Source: Chloroflexota bacterium | GTDB taxonomy: Bacteria; Chloroflexota; Dormibacteria; CF-121 | DNA length: 15,105 bases | Direction of reading: 5' to 3' | Assembly (NCBI GenBank): GCA_005881235.1 | Contig: VBEQ01000034.1 | Location: forward strand, 1 to 15,105 | Shown here: one piece after another, positions 1-6,538 of the stretch | How positions within the stretch are numbered: position 1 is the stretch's first letter | Layout: each line of letters opens with the position of its first letter | Notes under the pieces: model-generated | Seen by the model: the letters and a program-made list of their open reading frames with translations, nothing else | Database searches by the model: none | Told to the model about the DNA's origin: nothing | Program-made: the position numbers and the translations under genes

Positions 1-135
1 CGGGTGGGCTGGCGTCTCGTTCCGGTAGTCGAGCGCGAAGCAGCGCGTCAGGCTCTCGAGGTCGTGATTGTTGGTCGCCTGGCGGAGCCGCTCCACCAGC
101 GCGCCCGGCCCGGATTCCGCGTCTTGAGTCCGCAA
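1..135 (-). CDS. SnoaL-like / NTF2-fold protein, N-terminal part (runs off left edge)
   Basis: Reading the complement leftward from a TTG codon at 135-133 gives 45 uninterrupted codons to the window edge. A good Shine-Dalgarno (GGAGGG) lies about 6 bases before the TTG, and no ATG or GTG in frame fits better. The peptide starts RTQDAESGPGALVERLRQAT and continues with a stretch like NHDLESLTRCFALDYRNETP. That is the usual opening of SnoaL-like (NTF2 superfamily) proteins: an N-terminal helix, then a short region around a conserved Tyr/Asn ahead of the first strand. The family holds cyclases, isomerases and many proteins of unknown substrate, so no reaction can be named. The gene is divergent from the TetR-family regulator at 190 and shares its 54-base intergenic region, which makes it a plausible target of that regulator. 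The C-terminal two thirds lie outside the window. Confidence 0.72.
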   Translation of the reverse strand, partial: MRTQDAESGPGALVERLRQATNNHDLESLTRCFALDYRNETPAHP

Positions 136-161
136 GGCAATCCCTCCTCTCCAAATTCTGC

Positions 162-185
162 TACAGTCTACTGTAACCGATACAG
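162..185. promoter_or_regulatory. Candidate TetR-family operator between divergent genes
   Basis: Bases 162-175 read TACAGT-CT-ACTGTA, a perfect 6-bp inverted repeat with a 2-base centre. The right arm is reused in a second inverted repeat, CTGTA-accga-TACAG, at 171-185. Overlapping half-sites of this kind in the short gap between a TetR-type regulator and a divergent gene are the classic layout of an autoregulatory operator. The preceding bases TG at 159-160 would also make TGcTACAGT an extended -10 for the regulator, but no convincing -35 is seen. Function is inferred from symmetry and position only. Confidence 0.55.
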
Positions 186-189
186 CATT

Positions 190-867
190 ATGGATCGAAC
201 TTTGCCCGCCGTCAAGTCCCGTCGTCGCTACGATTCCGAACGGCGCCGACAAGAGGCCATGCGGACTCGCGCGTCCATGGTCGACGCCGCGGAACAGCTA
301 TTCCTGGGCCGAGGGTATGCCCGGACCACCATCGCGTCCATCGCGAAGGCCGCCCATGTATCGGTGGAGACCGTCTATAAGGCTTTCAGTGGCAAGGCCG
401 GTTTGGTTCGCGCGATCTGGGATAGAGGCCTGGCTGGCTCGGGGCCTATTCCGGCCTGGCAACGCTCGGACGATATGAGCTCGGTCGAGCCGGATCCACG
501 CAAGGTGATCTGGAACTGGGGCGTTCTCAGCACCGAAGTTGCGCCGCGAGCGGTACCCATCCTTCTGCTGGTCCGCACGGCCGCGGCCACCGACCCAGAG
601 ATGGCGGCGCTCCTCGAAGAGACAAACCAGGCCCGCCTCGCCCGCATGGCACATAACGCTCGGCAGCTCCTGAGCCGTGGCGAGCTCCGCGAGGGCGTGA
701 CGATCGAACAGGCCCGAGATGTCATGTTCGCCTACAGCTCACCCGAGCTGTACGAGATTCTGGTGCTTCGCCAGAGATGGTCGTTGGAGCAATACGGCCG
801 GTTCGTCGGCGAGGGCATGATCGCGGCGCTTCTGCCTCAGCCGGGCAATCCGTCGAGATCCTTCTGA
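190..867 (+). CDS. TetR/AcrR-family transcriptional regulator
   Basis: This 225-residue protein has the standard TetR layout. A basic N-terminal tail (KSRRRYDSERRRQ) is followed by the helix-turn-helix at about residues 25-75, with the hallmark stretches MVDAAEQLFLGRGYARTT, IASIAKAAHVSVETVYKAF and SGKAGLVRAIWD. The ligand-binding helical domain occupies the rest and has no obvious specificity. I chose the ATG at 190 because the frame remains open upstream to the window edge only by crossing the operator candidate and the start of the divergent SnoaL-like gene. No clear Shine-Dalgarno precedes it, so a leaderless or very short-leader transcript is possible. It probably represses itself and the divergent gene through the inverted repeats just upstream. 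The ligand is unknown. Confidence 0.88.
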   Translation: MDRTLPAVKSRRRYDSERRRQEAMRTRASMVDAAEQLFLGRGYARTTIASIAKAAHVSVETVYKAFSGKAGLVRAIWDRGLAGSGPIPAWQRSDDMSSVEPDPRKVIWNWGVLSTEVAPRAVPILLLVRTAAATDPEMAALLEETNQARLARMAHNARQLLSRGELREGVTIEQARDVMFAYSSPELYEILVLRQRWSLEQYGRFVGEGMIAALLPQPGNPSRSF

Positions 868-895
868 GGGCACGATCAACGGCCGGACGATATGA

Positions 896-930
896 GAGGG
901 ACGGCACTCTTTCGCGCTGCGCCGTCCCTC
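896..930. terminator. Stem-loop between convergent genes, possible bidirectional terminator
   Basis: GAGGGACGGC at 896-905 pairs perfectly with GCCGTCCCTC at 921-930 across a 15-base loop. It sits in the 73-base gap between the stop of the regulator and the stop of the convergent secreted-protein gene, which is where a shared terminator is expected. The U-tract is poor on both sides, so a strict Rho-independent mechanism is uncertain; the hairpin could instead protect 3' ends. Confidence 0.55.
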
Positions 931-940
931 GTCCGTTTGC

Positions 941-1708
941 CTAGCAGACTGTGCCGCTTGCCGCTACGGTGGTCGGCAGCTGGTAGAAGCGCAGCTGAAG
1001 CAACTTCAGGCCGTTGTTGTCATAGCTCCAGAAGTAGTTCTGAAGTGATGAATCGAAAAGAGGGGTCCGCGTCAAGTGGCCGTCGATGCACTGGCTGACA
1101 AAGAGCAGACTCCCACTCACGTTGCCGAAGACACTCTTGCCGTTGCTCCGTGTCTCGACCGTGATGTATTGCGAGGTCGAGCAAACGAGCACACCGGTCA
1201 AGTCGGTCGCGCAGGTCGTGGTCGATGAGCTGCCACCTGGCTTGGCCAGGGCTCGCGCCCAGACAGAGTAGGTGGTCGTAATGGTCGTCGCCGTTGTGCT
1301 GGCAACCGGATTGGGAAGCTGAAAGGCAGCACTTCCATCAAGGCAGTTGGGGTCGAGAACCTGGTAACTGCCTGGCGACAGACTGATGTTGCACTTCCCC
1401 TGAAGCGGCACGAAGATGTCGTGACCGTTCGAGCCCGTGGATGCCGAGCCGCCCTTGACGACACCATGGATGTTGAGGTCGTAATGCGGGCCGCTGGGCG
1501 CCCCGTTGCCCGTTGTGGCTTTCTGACTGATCGCTTGAGTCGTCGTCGTGGACGCGAGAGTCGCCGTCGCCTTATGCGCTTGGAATACCATCGCTAAAGT
1601 CGCCGGAGCCGCAGTCAAGGCGATGAGGCCGAATAAAGCTACGCCGAGGATGATGACGAGGATCGGTACGATGCGAGGTCGTGTCGGAAGATCGAACCAT
1701 GCGCTCAA
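941..1708 (-). CDS. Secreted or membrane-anchored six-cysteine protein, unknown function
   Basis: The 255-residue product has one hydrophobic segment at about residues 13-42, after a short Arg-containing N-terminus, and no other membrane span. It is therefore an uncleaved anchor or a signal peptide, with the rest outside the membrane. Ser/Thr-rich linkers occur at about 51-66, 137-146 and 160-165. Cysteines are at 106, 122, 166, 176, 207 and 255, an even number on the exported side that could form three disulfides. The C-terminal part has a conserved feel (WARALAKPGG, QNYFWSYDNNGLKLLQLRFY), but I cannot name a family. The TTG start at 1708 is chosen because a strong Shine-Dalgarno, GGGGAGGTG, lies 9 bases upstream of it and no in-frame ATG precedes the hydrophobic segment. 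It is transcribed away from the glycan operon and may be monocistronic. Confidence 0.75.
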   Translation of the reverse strand: MSAWFDLPTRPRIVPILVIILGVALFGLIALTAAPATLAMVFQAHKATATLASTTTTQAISQKATTGNGAPSGPHYDLNIHGVVKGGSASTGSNGHDIFVPLQGKCNISLSPGSYQVLDPNCLDGSAAFQLPNPVASTTATTITTTYSVWARALAKPGGSSSTTTCATDLTGVLVCSTSQYITVETRSNGKSVFGNVSGSLLFVSQCIDGHLTRTPLFDSSLQNYFWSYDNNGLKLLQLRFYQLPTTVAASGTVC

Positions 1709-1942
1709 TTAAGCACACCTCCCCGATAAGATCTGCCTCCATGCTCCATCCGTACTCCGCCACTCGCTAGCGACGTCACGCGCTCGGTACGTCGTCTGCG
1801 GTACTTTGGGCCGCCTCCGCTACGTCGCCTTACGTAATCCGTTACGACGTGTCGCCCACCTGTCAGTGCTCGCTTCGTAATCTGAGCCTGGGCGCCCACC
1901 TGCTTGTGGGGATCGACTGTGGGACCCGAGGTTAGACAAGGC
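1709..1942. other. Divergent intergenic region with clustered ACGT cores
   Basis: This 234-base gap separates the minus-strand secreted-protein gene from the plus-strand glycan operon, so it must hold or adjoin both promoters. It has five ACGT cores, beginning at 1773, 1789, 1822, 1832 and 1847. They include the palindrome TTACGTAA at 1830-1837 and the inverted repeat CGTAA-tccg-TTACG at 1833-1846. Repeated TACGTCG words suggest several sites for one DNA-binding protein. I see no convincing -35/-10 pair and no coding potential of its own. Confidence 0.45.
1716..1724 (-). promoter_or_regulatory. Strong Shine-Dalgarno fixing a TTG start
   Basis: The complement reads GGGGAGGTG, near-ideal for 16S pairing. 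The GGAGG core ends 9 bases before the TTG at 1708. It decides the start of the secreted six-cysteine protein, which has no ATG candidate before its hydrophobic segment. Confidence 0.7.
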
Positions 1943-4186
1943 ATGAGCGAAAGCGAGGGGATCGACCCGCGCCGGTACCGCGCGGTCGTAACGGGCGCGG
2001 CCGGCTTCATCGGGTCGCACCTCGTTGAAGCACTGCTCGAGCATGGCCACGAAGTGGTCGGCATCGATGCCTTCACCTCGTCATATCCAGCGGCACTCAA
2101 GCGCTCGAACATCGCGGCGGCGAGCGCGCATCCATGCTTCGATCTCCTGCCGGCCGATCTCAATGAACTCGACCTGGAGGAGGTGCTTCGCCCGGGCGAC
2201 GTCATCTTTCACCTGGGGGGCCAGCCGGGCGTTCGAGCCAGCTGGGGCAAGGATTTCGCCGACTACACGCGCGCCAATGTCGATGCCACCCAGCGGGTGC
2301 TCGAAGCGGCGAGAGCGCGCCAGGCAGCACGCATCGTCTTCGCCTCGTCATCGTCGGTCTACGGCGAGGCGCCGCTGCCGATGCGCGAGGACGGACCGCT
2401 TCATCCAGTTTCGCCGTACGGTGTGACGAAGTTGACGGCGGAGCTACTCGGGCTCGTCTACTGGAAGGCGTTCGCATTGCCGGTCGTGCCGCTCCGCTTT
2501 TTCACCGTCTACGGCCCGCGTCAGCGACCGGATATGGCATTCAACCGGTTCATCGATGCCATCGCGCAGGGAACGCCGATCGTCGTCTTCGGCGACGGAA
2601 GCCAGCGACGTGACTTCACCTACGTCGGCGATGTCGTCACCGCGCTGCTGGCCGCCGCGGCGGACGGCGAGCCGGGACAGCCTATCAACGTTGGTGGCGG
2701 TTCCACCGTAACGGTCGCGCAGTCCATCGCGATCATCGAGCGACTGGTCGGGCGGAAGGCTCTCATCGAACGGCGTCCCGCGCCACCGGGTGACGCCCGC
2801 GACACGCAGGCTGCCACCGATCGGCTGCACGCGCTGGGGGCGATCCCCAGGGTCGGCATCGAGGACGGCCTGGCACAGCAGGTGGACTGGCAGCTCCGCT
2901 CCATGCCCCGGCTGCTCTCGAGCGCCATCGTCGTGGGCGGCGAGGCGACGCACCGCGCCGGACGGGGCTCGGCGCCGCGCATCCTTCTCTATTCCCACGA
3001 CACCTACGGTCTCGGCCATCTCCGCCGGAACACGACCATCGCCCACGGCCTCCTGCAGCGAACGCCCGATTTGGAGGTCACGCTTCTCACCGGGTCCCCG
3101 GTGGCCGAGCAGTGGCCGTTCCCGGATGGCGTGTCGATCGTCCGACTTCCGCCCGTCACCAAGGTCGGGCCGGAAGAGTATCAGCCGGTCGCGGCTCGCT
3201 CGATGTCGGCCGTGCGCGCTGAACGAGCCGGCATGATCGCCTCAACGCTACTGCGCTTGCGCCCAGACGTCTTCCTGGTTGACCACGCGCCGCTCGGCAT
3301 GAAGGGTGAGCTGCGCCTCGCCCTTGAGATGGCCCGCGAGGAACTCCCCGGCACCCGGGTGGTGTTGGGCTTGCGGGACATCGTGGACGAGCCCGAGGTC
3401 GTGCGGGCAACCTGGAGCACGCAGGGCGTGTATCAGGCCATGGAAACGGCCTACCACCAGATCATCGTTTATGGCAGCCGCGAGCTCTTCGACGCGGCGA
3501 GCGAATATGACATTCCGGAGGCGGTCAGGCGACGCGTCCAGTTCAGCGGCTATATCGCCAAGGACCGCGGGCTCGAACAGAGCGTCAACGGCCGAAAGAC
3601 CTGGACGCAAGCCCGTCGCGCCGGCGATCGGCGAGTCCTGGTGATGGGCGGCGGTGGCGGCGATGCGGCACCAATGCTGCTCGCCGCCATTGAAGCCTGG
3701 GAGAGCCTCCGATACCTGCTCAACGGCGAAGCCGTGATCGTCGTTGGCCCGCTGATGGCTCCCGCTGACCGGAGGGAGGTCGAGCGGCGGGCCCGTCAGG
3801 TTGCCGGTATCCAGGTCATCCATTCGTCCACGACGATGCTCAGCCTGGTCGCTGCCGCCGACCTGGTCGTCTCGATGGGTGGCTACAACAGCGTGGTCGA
3901 GGCGGTGGCGGCCCGCAAGCCGCTGGTCATCTGCCCTCGCACGGCGCCCCGTCGCGAGCAGTTGATGCGAGCGGAAATCATGGCGCGCCTGGGCCTCGCC
4001 CAGGTAGCCAGACTCGACGGTGAAGGTGATGCGGCCGCGCGCATCGCCGACGCGATGGTGGCGGCGCTCAAGGCCGGCCCACCGCCGGAGCGCGCCTGGC
4101 GAGCGATCGATCTTCGGGGAACCGAGCGGGTCGCCGACCTCTTGCTCGAAATGACCGAGCCCGTTTCTGTGCAGGTGGCCGCCTGA
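1943..4186 (+). CDS. Fusion protein: NAD-dependent sugar epimerase/dehydratase + GT-B glycosyltransferase-like domain
   Basis: This 747-residue protein joins two enzymes usually encoded separately. Residues 12-318 are an extended short-chain dehydrogenase of the UDP-glucose epimerase/dehydratase type. They show the Rossmann motif GAAGFIG (18-24), a Ser-rich SSSSVYGE stretch (135-142) and the catalytic YGVTK (Tyr159, Lys163). After a linker of about 25 residues, residues 345-747 resemble predicted glycosyltransferases of the MurG-like GT-B class (COG4671 type), with SHDTYGLGHLRRN at 351-363 and the C-terminal nucleotide-sugar signature MGGYNSVVEA at 645-654. I chose the ATG at 1943 because the Rossmann strand begins a few residues later; a TTG at 1904 would add 13 non-conserved residues. 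It probably makes a nucleotide sugar and transfers it or a related sugar, in the cytoplasm. It heads an operon whose next gene starts on the A of its stop codon. Substrates cannot be read from the sequence. Confidence 0.85.
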   Translation: MSESEGIDPRRYRAVVTGAAGFIGSHLVEALLEHGHEVVGIDAFTSSYPAALKRSNIAAASAHPCFDLLPADLNELDLEEVLRPGDVIFHLGGQPGVRASWGKDFADYTRANVDATQRVLEAARARQAARIVFASSSSVYGEAPLPMREDGPLHPVSPYGVTKLTAELLGLVYWKAFALPVVPLRFFTVYGPRQRPDMAFNRFIDAIAQGTPIVVFGDGSQRRDFTYVGDVVTALLAAAADGEPGQPINVGGGSTVTVAQSIAIIERLVGRKALIERRPAPPGDARDTQAATDRLHALGAIPRVGIEDGLAQQVDWQLRSMPRLLSSAIVVGGEATHRAGRGSAPRILLYSHDTYGLGHLRRNTTIAHGLLQRTPDLEVTLLTGSPVAEQWPFPDGVSIVRLPPVTKVGPEEYQPVAARSMSAVRAERAGMIASTLLRLRPDVFLVDHAPLGMKGELRLALEMAREELPGTRVVLGLRDIVDEPEVVRATWSTQGVYQAMETAYHQIIVYGSRELFDAASEYDIPEAVRRRVQFSGYIAKDRGLEQSVNGRKTWTQARRAGDRRVLVMGGGGGDAAPMLLAAIEAWESLRYLLNGEAVIVVGPLMAPADRREVERRARQVAGIQVIHSSTTMLSLVAAADLVVSMGGYNSVVEAVAARKPLVICPRTAPRREQLMRAEIMARLGLAQVARLDGEGDAAARIADAMVAALKAGPPPERAWRAIDLRGTERVADLLLEMTEPVSVQVAA

Positions 4187-5451
4187 TGGCGACGCGCTTC
4201 GCCTACCTCCTGAAGCGGTTCCCGCGTCTGTCCGAGACCTTCGTTCTGAATGAGATGCTCGAGTTGCAACGGCAAGGGGTTGAGCTGCGGATCTACGCCC
4301 TGATGGATCCGCTCGAAAAGCAGGCCCATCCCGAGGCGGCCCGGCTTCGCGCCCACATCGTCTATCTGCATGACCCGCGCCGACGGCTTCGTTCGTGGTC
4401 GCGACTGCTCGGCGGCGCCTTTCTCCAGGGGGTGTCCCATCCCCTCGGGGCATTGCGTGTCGTGTGGGCGCTCTGCTCGGTGCATCGCTCGCTTCCGTCG
4501 CTCCGTCACGCGATCGAGGGCCTCTGGCTGGCCCGCGACCTGCGCCGGAATGGCGTCGATCACCTGCACGCCCACTTCATCCACAGTCCGGCCGCGGTGG
4601 CGTACCTCGCGTCCCTGGCCGCCGGTCCCCCATTCAGCGTGACGGCGCACGCGAAGGACCTCTACACGACGCTACCACGCAATTTGCGGATCCGGGCGCG
4701 CGCCGCCCGGTTTGTCATCACCTGCACACGCTTTAACGCGGCGCACCTCGAAGGCCTCCTGTCGCAATCCCTTCCCGGTGCTCCCCCCAAAGGGAATGGA
4801 ATCCACGTCCTCTATCACGGCACGGACCTGAAGCGGTTCCGCCCGGACCGCTCGGGCGTTGAAGCGGATCGGATTCTCTCCGTCGGCCGTCTCGTCTCCA
4901 AGAAAGGCTTCGAGGACCTGGTTGATGCCCTCGCGCTCATTGATACGAAAGGCCTTCGAGTCCGAGCCGATGTCTATGGAGGCGGCCCGCTTCGAGACGA
5001 GCTGGAAGTGAGGGCAAACCGCTCAGGCCTCGAGGGACGACTGATCTTCCATGGGGCGCGGCTGCAGGACGAGATCATCGCCGCCTACCGGCGCGCGGCG
5101 GTCTTCGTGCTGGCGCCGGTCGTCACGGGTGACGGGGACCGGGATGGCATCCCTAACGTCCTGGTCGAGGCGATGGCCTCGGGCGTTCCTGTCGTGGCGA
5201 CGCGGATCTCGGGCATCCCTGAGCTGATCACCGATGGCATCGACGGTCTGCTGGTAAGGGAACATGATCCCGCGGCGCTCGCCGGCGCCATCGAACGGCT
5301 GCTGCGCGACCCAGGGCTCGCCGCTCGGTTGGGCCGGGCGGGGCGGGTTCGCGTGGAGCGGGACTTCGACCTGGTCGCGAACACCCGGCGTCTTCGTGCC
5401 CTGTTTGTGGGAATCCCGCTGGAAGATCGCCTTCTGGAGACGGCGGCGTGA
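4186..5451 (+). CDS. GT4-family glycosyltransferase, surface polysaccharide type
   Basis: The 421 residues fit a full-length GT-B retaining glycosyltransferase of family 4, of the kind found in colanic acid and exopolysaccharide clusters. The N-terminal acceptor domain opens with YLLKRFPRLSETFVLNEM (8-25). The sugar-nucleotide domain has VGRLVSKKGFEDLVDAL (233-249), YGGGPLRDELE (264-274), FHGARL (288-293) and DGIPNVLVEAMASGVPVVAT (320-339). The usual E-x7-E pair appears as Asp320 and Glu328, a conservative change at the first position. No membrane segment or signal peptide is seen, so it should act on a lipid-linked acceptor at the cytoplasmic face. Its ATG shares one base with the stop of the upstream fusion gene (TGATG), and its own stop overlaps the next start by 4 bases (GTGA). 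Donor and acceptor are unknown. Confidence 0.9.
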   Translation: MATRFAYLLKRFPRLSETFVLNEMLELQRQGVELRIYALMDPLEKQAHPEAARLRAHIVYLHDPRRRLRSWSRLLGGAFLQGVSHPLGALRVVWALCSVHRSLPSLRHAIEGLWLARDLRRNGVDHLHAHFIHSPAAVAYLASLAAGPPFSVTAHAKDLYTTLPRNLRIRARAARFVITCTRFNAAHLEGLLSQSLPGAPPKGNGIHVLYHGTDLKRFRPDRSGVEADRILSVGRLVSKKGFEDLVDALALIDTKGLRVRADVYGGGPLRDELEVRANRSGLEGRLIFHGARLQDEIIAAYRRAAVFVLAPVVTGDGDRDGIPNVLVEAMASGVPVVATRISGIPELITDGIDGLLVREHDPAALAGAIERLLRDPGLAARLGRAGRVRVERDFDLVANTRRLRALFVGIPLEDRLLETAA

Positions 5452-5657
5452 GGATTGCCTACGTTTGCGCCGATCCCGGCATCTCGGCCCTGGGCGACAA
5501 GGGAGCGTCCGTTCACCTGCGCTCGCTCGCCGGGGCCCTGGCGCGGCGCGGCCACGCCGTGACATTGCTCAGCACGCGGTTGGACGGCGCGAATCCGCCG
5601 CCGCCCGATGTGACTCTTACCCAGCTTACTGACGGGTCACTGACCCATATTCGCTGA
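5448..5657 (+). pseudogene. N-terminal fragment of a second GT4 glycosyltransferase (frameshifted)
   Basis: The frame begins at a GTG that overlaps the previous stop (GTGA) and encodes a convincing GT4 N-terminus: MRIAYVCADPGISALGDKGA, then SVHLRSLAGALARRGHAVTL. This is the first strand, the glycine loop and the following helix. After about 60 residues the sequence loses family character (TDGSLTHIR) and stops at 5657. The continuation is in a different frame: just downstream, YSLTEQKV and ILEVNAPL match the expected second half of the acceptor domain. From memory of the family, roughly 30-40 residues should separate the two halves (a region ending in a YERYSL-like motif), and they are absent. 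This is therefore a deletion that also changed the frame, or an assembly fault, not a simple one-base slip. Confidence 0.75.
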
Positions 5658-5658
5658 C
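5629..5658. repeat. CTGAC repeats and 13-bp palindrome at the glycosyltransferase lesion
   Basis: CTGAC occurs three times, starting at 5629, 5640 and 5654. GGGTCACTGACCC at 5634-5646 is a perfect 13-bp palindrome with a single central base. These lie exactly where the reading frame of the second GT4 gene breaks. Such repeats can promote replication slippage, deletion or mis-joined reads. Confidence 0.6.
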
Positions 5659-5815
5659 CGAACAGAAGGTCCAGGAAAGCTGCCGCACGCTCGGCATCGC
5701 GCACATCCTCGAGGTCAACGCGCCACTCGTCGATGAGGCGGCCCGATATCGCGGGCTGCAAGACCTTGCCGTCTGGCGTGCGCGCGAGGGCAGCGTCCTC
5801 CGCGCCGCGGATGCC

Positions 5816-6538
5816 GTGGTGGCCGTCTCGCCCGCCATTCGCGCACATGCGATCCGCTGCGGCGTGGCGCCCGATCACGCGATGGTCGTGCACAACGGCG
5901 TTGACCTCGAACGGTTCGAGTCGCTGAATGGAGAGCCCGTGCGACAGCGGTATCGGCTTGGGAATGCCCGCGTCGTGGGCTTCGCGGGCAGCCTGAAGGC
6001 CTGGCATGGCGTCGACATCCTGCTTCGCGCGGCGGTCCGACTCCATACGGACGTCCGAGTTCTGATCGTGGGCGACGGGCCCGAGCGGGGCAAGCTGGAG
6101 GCGCTGGCCAGCGAACTGCGCATCGCCGATCGCGTCGTCTTCGCCGGGGCCGTTCCGCATCACGCGATCCCGGAGCACCTGGCCGCGATGACCGTGGCGG
6201 CGGCGCCCTACCTGCGCCAGACGGACTTCTATTTCTCTCCGCTCAAGATCGTCGAGTATCTCGCCGCGGGACTCCCGGTTGTGGCCAGCGAGCAGGGCGA
6301 TCTTGCTCATCTGGTCGGCAAGGCCGGTCTGATGGTGAGTCCGGATGATGCTGTCGAGCTGGCCGACGCGCTCGACAAGGTCCTCGGTGATCCTGAGCTT
6401 CGCCGCGCCATGCACTTCGCGGCACGCCGGCACGCCGCAGGCATGTCCTGGGACGCGGCCGCCGCGCAGGTCGAGACCGCGCTGATCTCAGCTGTGGCCA
6501 GGAGCAGATCCGCCGCTTTCAACCGGGAAACGGCGTGA
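5816..6538 (+). CDS. C-terminal part of the second GT4 glycosyltransferase
   Basis: This is the downstream half of the gene that begins at 5448. Its frame is open from 5633 and matches the family from about 5648 (YSLTEQKVQESC, HILEVNAPLVDEAARYRGL). The first usual start codon is the GTG at 5816, giving 240 residues that lack much of the acceptor domain. The donor domain looks intact: HNGVDLERF (26-34), VGFAGSLKAWHGVD (54-67), IVGDGPERGKLEAL (84-97) and FYFSPLKIVEYLAAGLPVVA (138-157). No good ribosome-binding site precedes 5816, so independent translation is doubtful. The whole 5448-6538 region is best read as one broken or mis-assembled gene of about 390-400 residues. Its stop overlaps the exporter start by 4 bases (GTGA), showing it was an integral part of the operon. 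Confidence 0.7.
   Translation: MVAVSPAIRAHAIRCGVAPDHAMVVHNGVDLERFESLNGEPVRQRYRLGNARVVGFAGSLKAWHGVDILLRAAVRLHTDVRVLIVGDGPERGKLEALASELRIADRVVFAGAVPHHAIPEHLAAMTVAAAPYLRQTDFYFSPLKIVEYLAAGLPVVASEQGDLAHLVGKAGLMVSPDDAVELADALDKVLGDPELRRAMHFAARRHAAGMSWDAAAAQVETALISAVARSRSAAFNRETA

Noticed and set aside
4..189. N-terminal extension of the TetR-family regulator to the window edge
   Set aside because: It would cover the operator candidate and the divergent SnoaL-like gene; homology begins only near the ATG at 190.
1904..1942. TTG start adding 13 residues to the fusion protein
   Set aside because: The added residues are not family-like, no ribosome-binding site supports it, and the ATG at 1943 places the Rossmann strand normally.
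1705..2205. 166-codon minus-strand open frame upstream of and inside the fusion gene
   Set aside because: It overlaps the Rossmann-fold coding region on the opposite strand and has low-complexity Ser/Arg content.
3248..4453. 401-codon minus-strand open frame antisense to the fusion and GT4 genes
   Set aside because: It is composed of Arg/Ala/Gly/Pro-rich sequence without motifs, opposite two genes with clear catalytic signatures. Typical GC-rich shadow frame.
5634..5646. The 13-bp palindrome as a transcription terminator
   Set aside because: It has a single-base centre, so it cannot form a stable hairpin loop, has no T-tract, and lies within a coupled operon.
5513..6433. 306-codon minus-strand open frame opposite the second GT4 gene
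   Set aside because: The plus strand has the conserved GT4 donor-domain motifs; the antisense frame has none.
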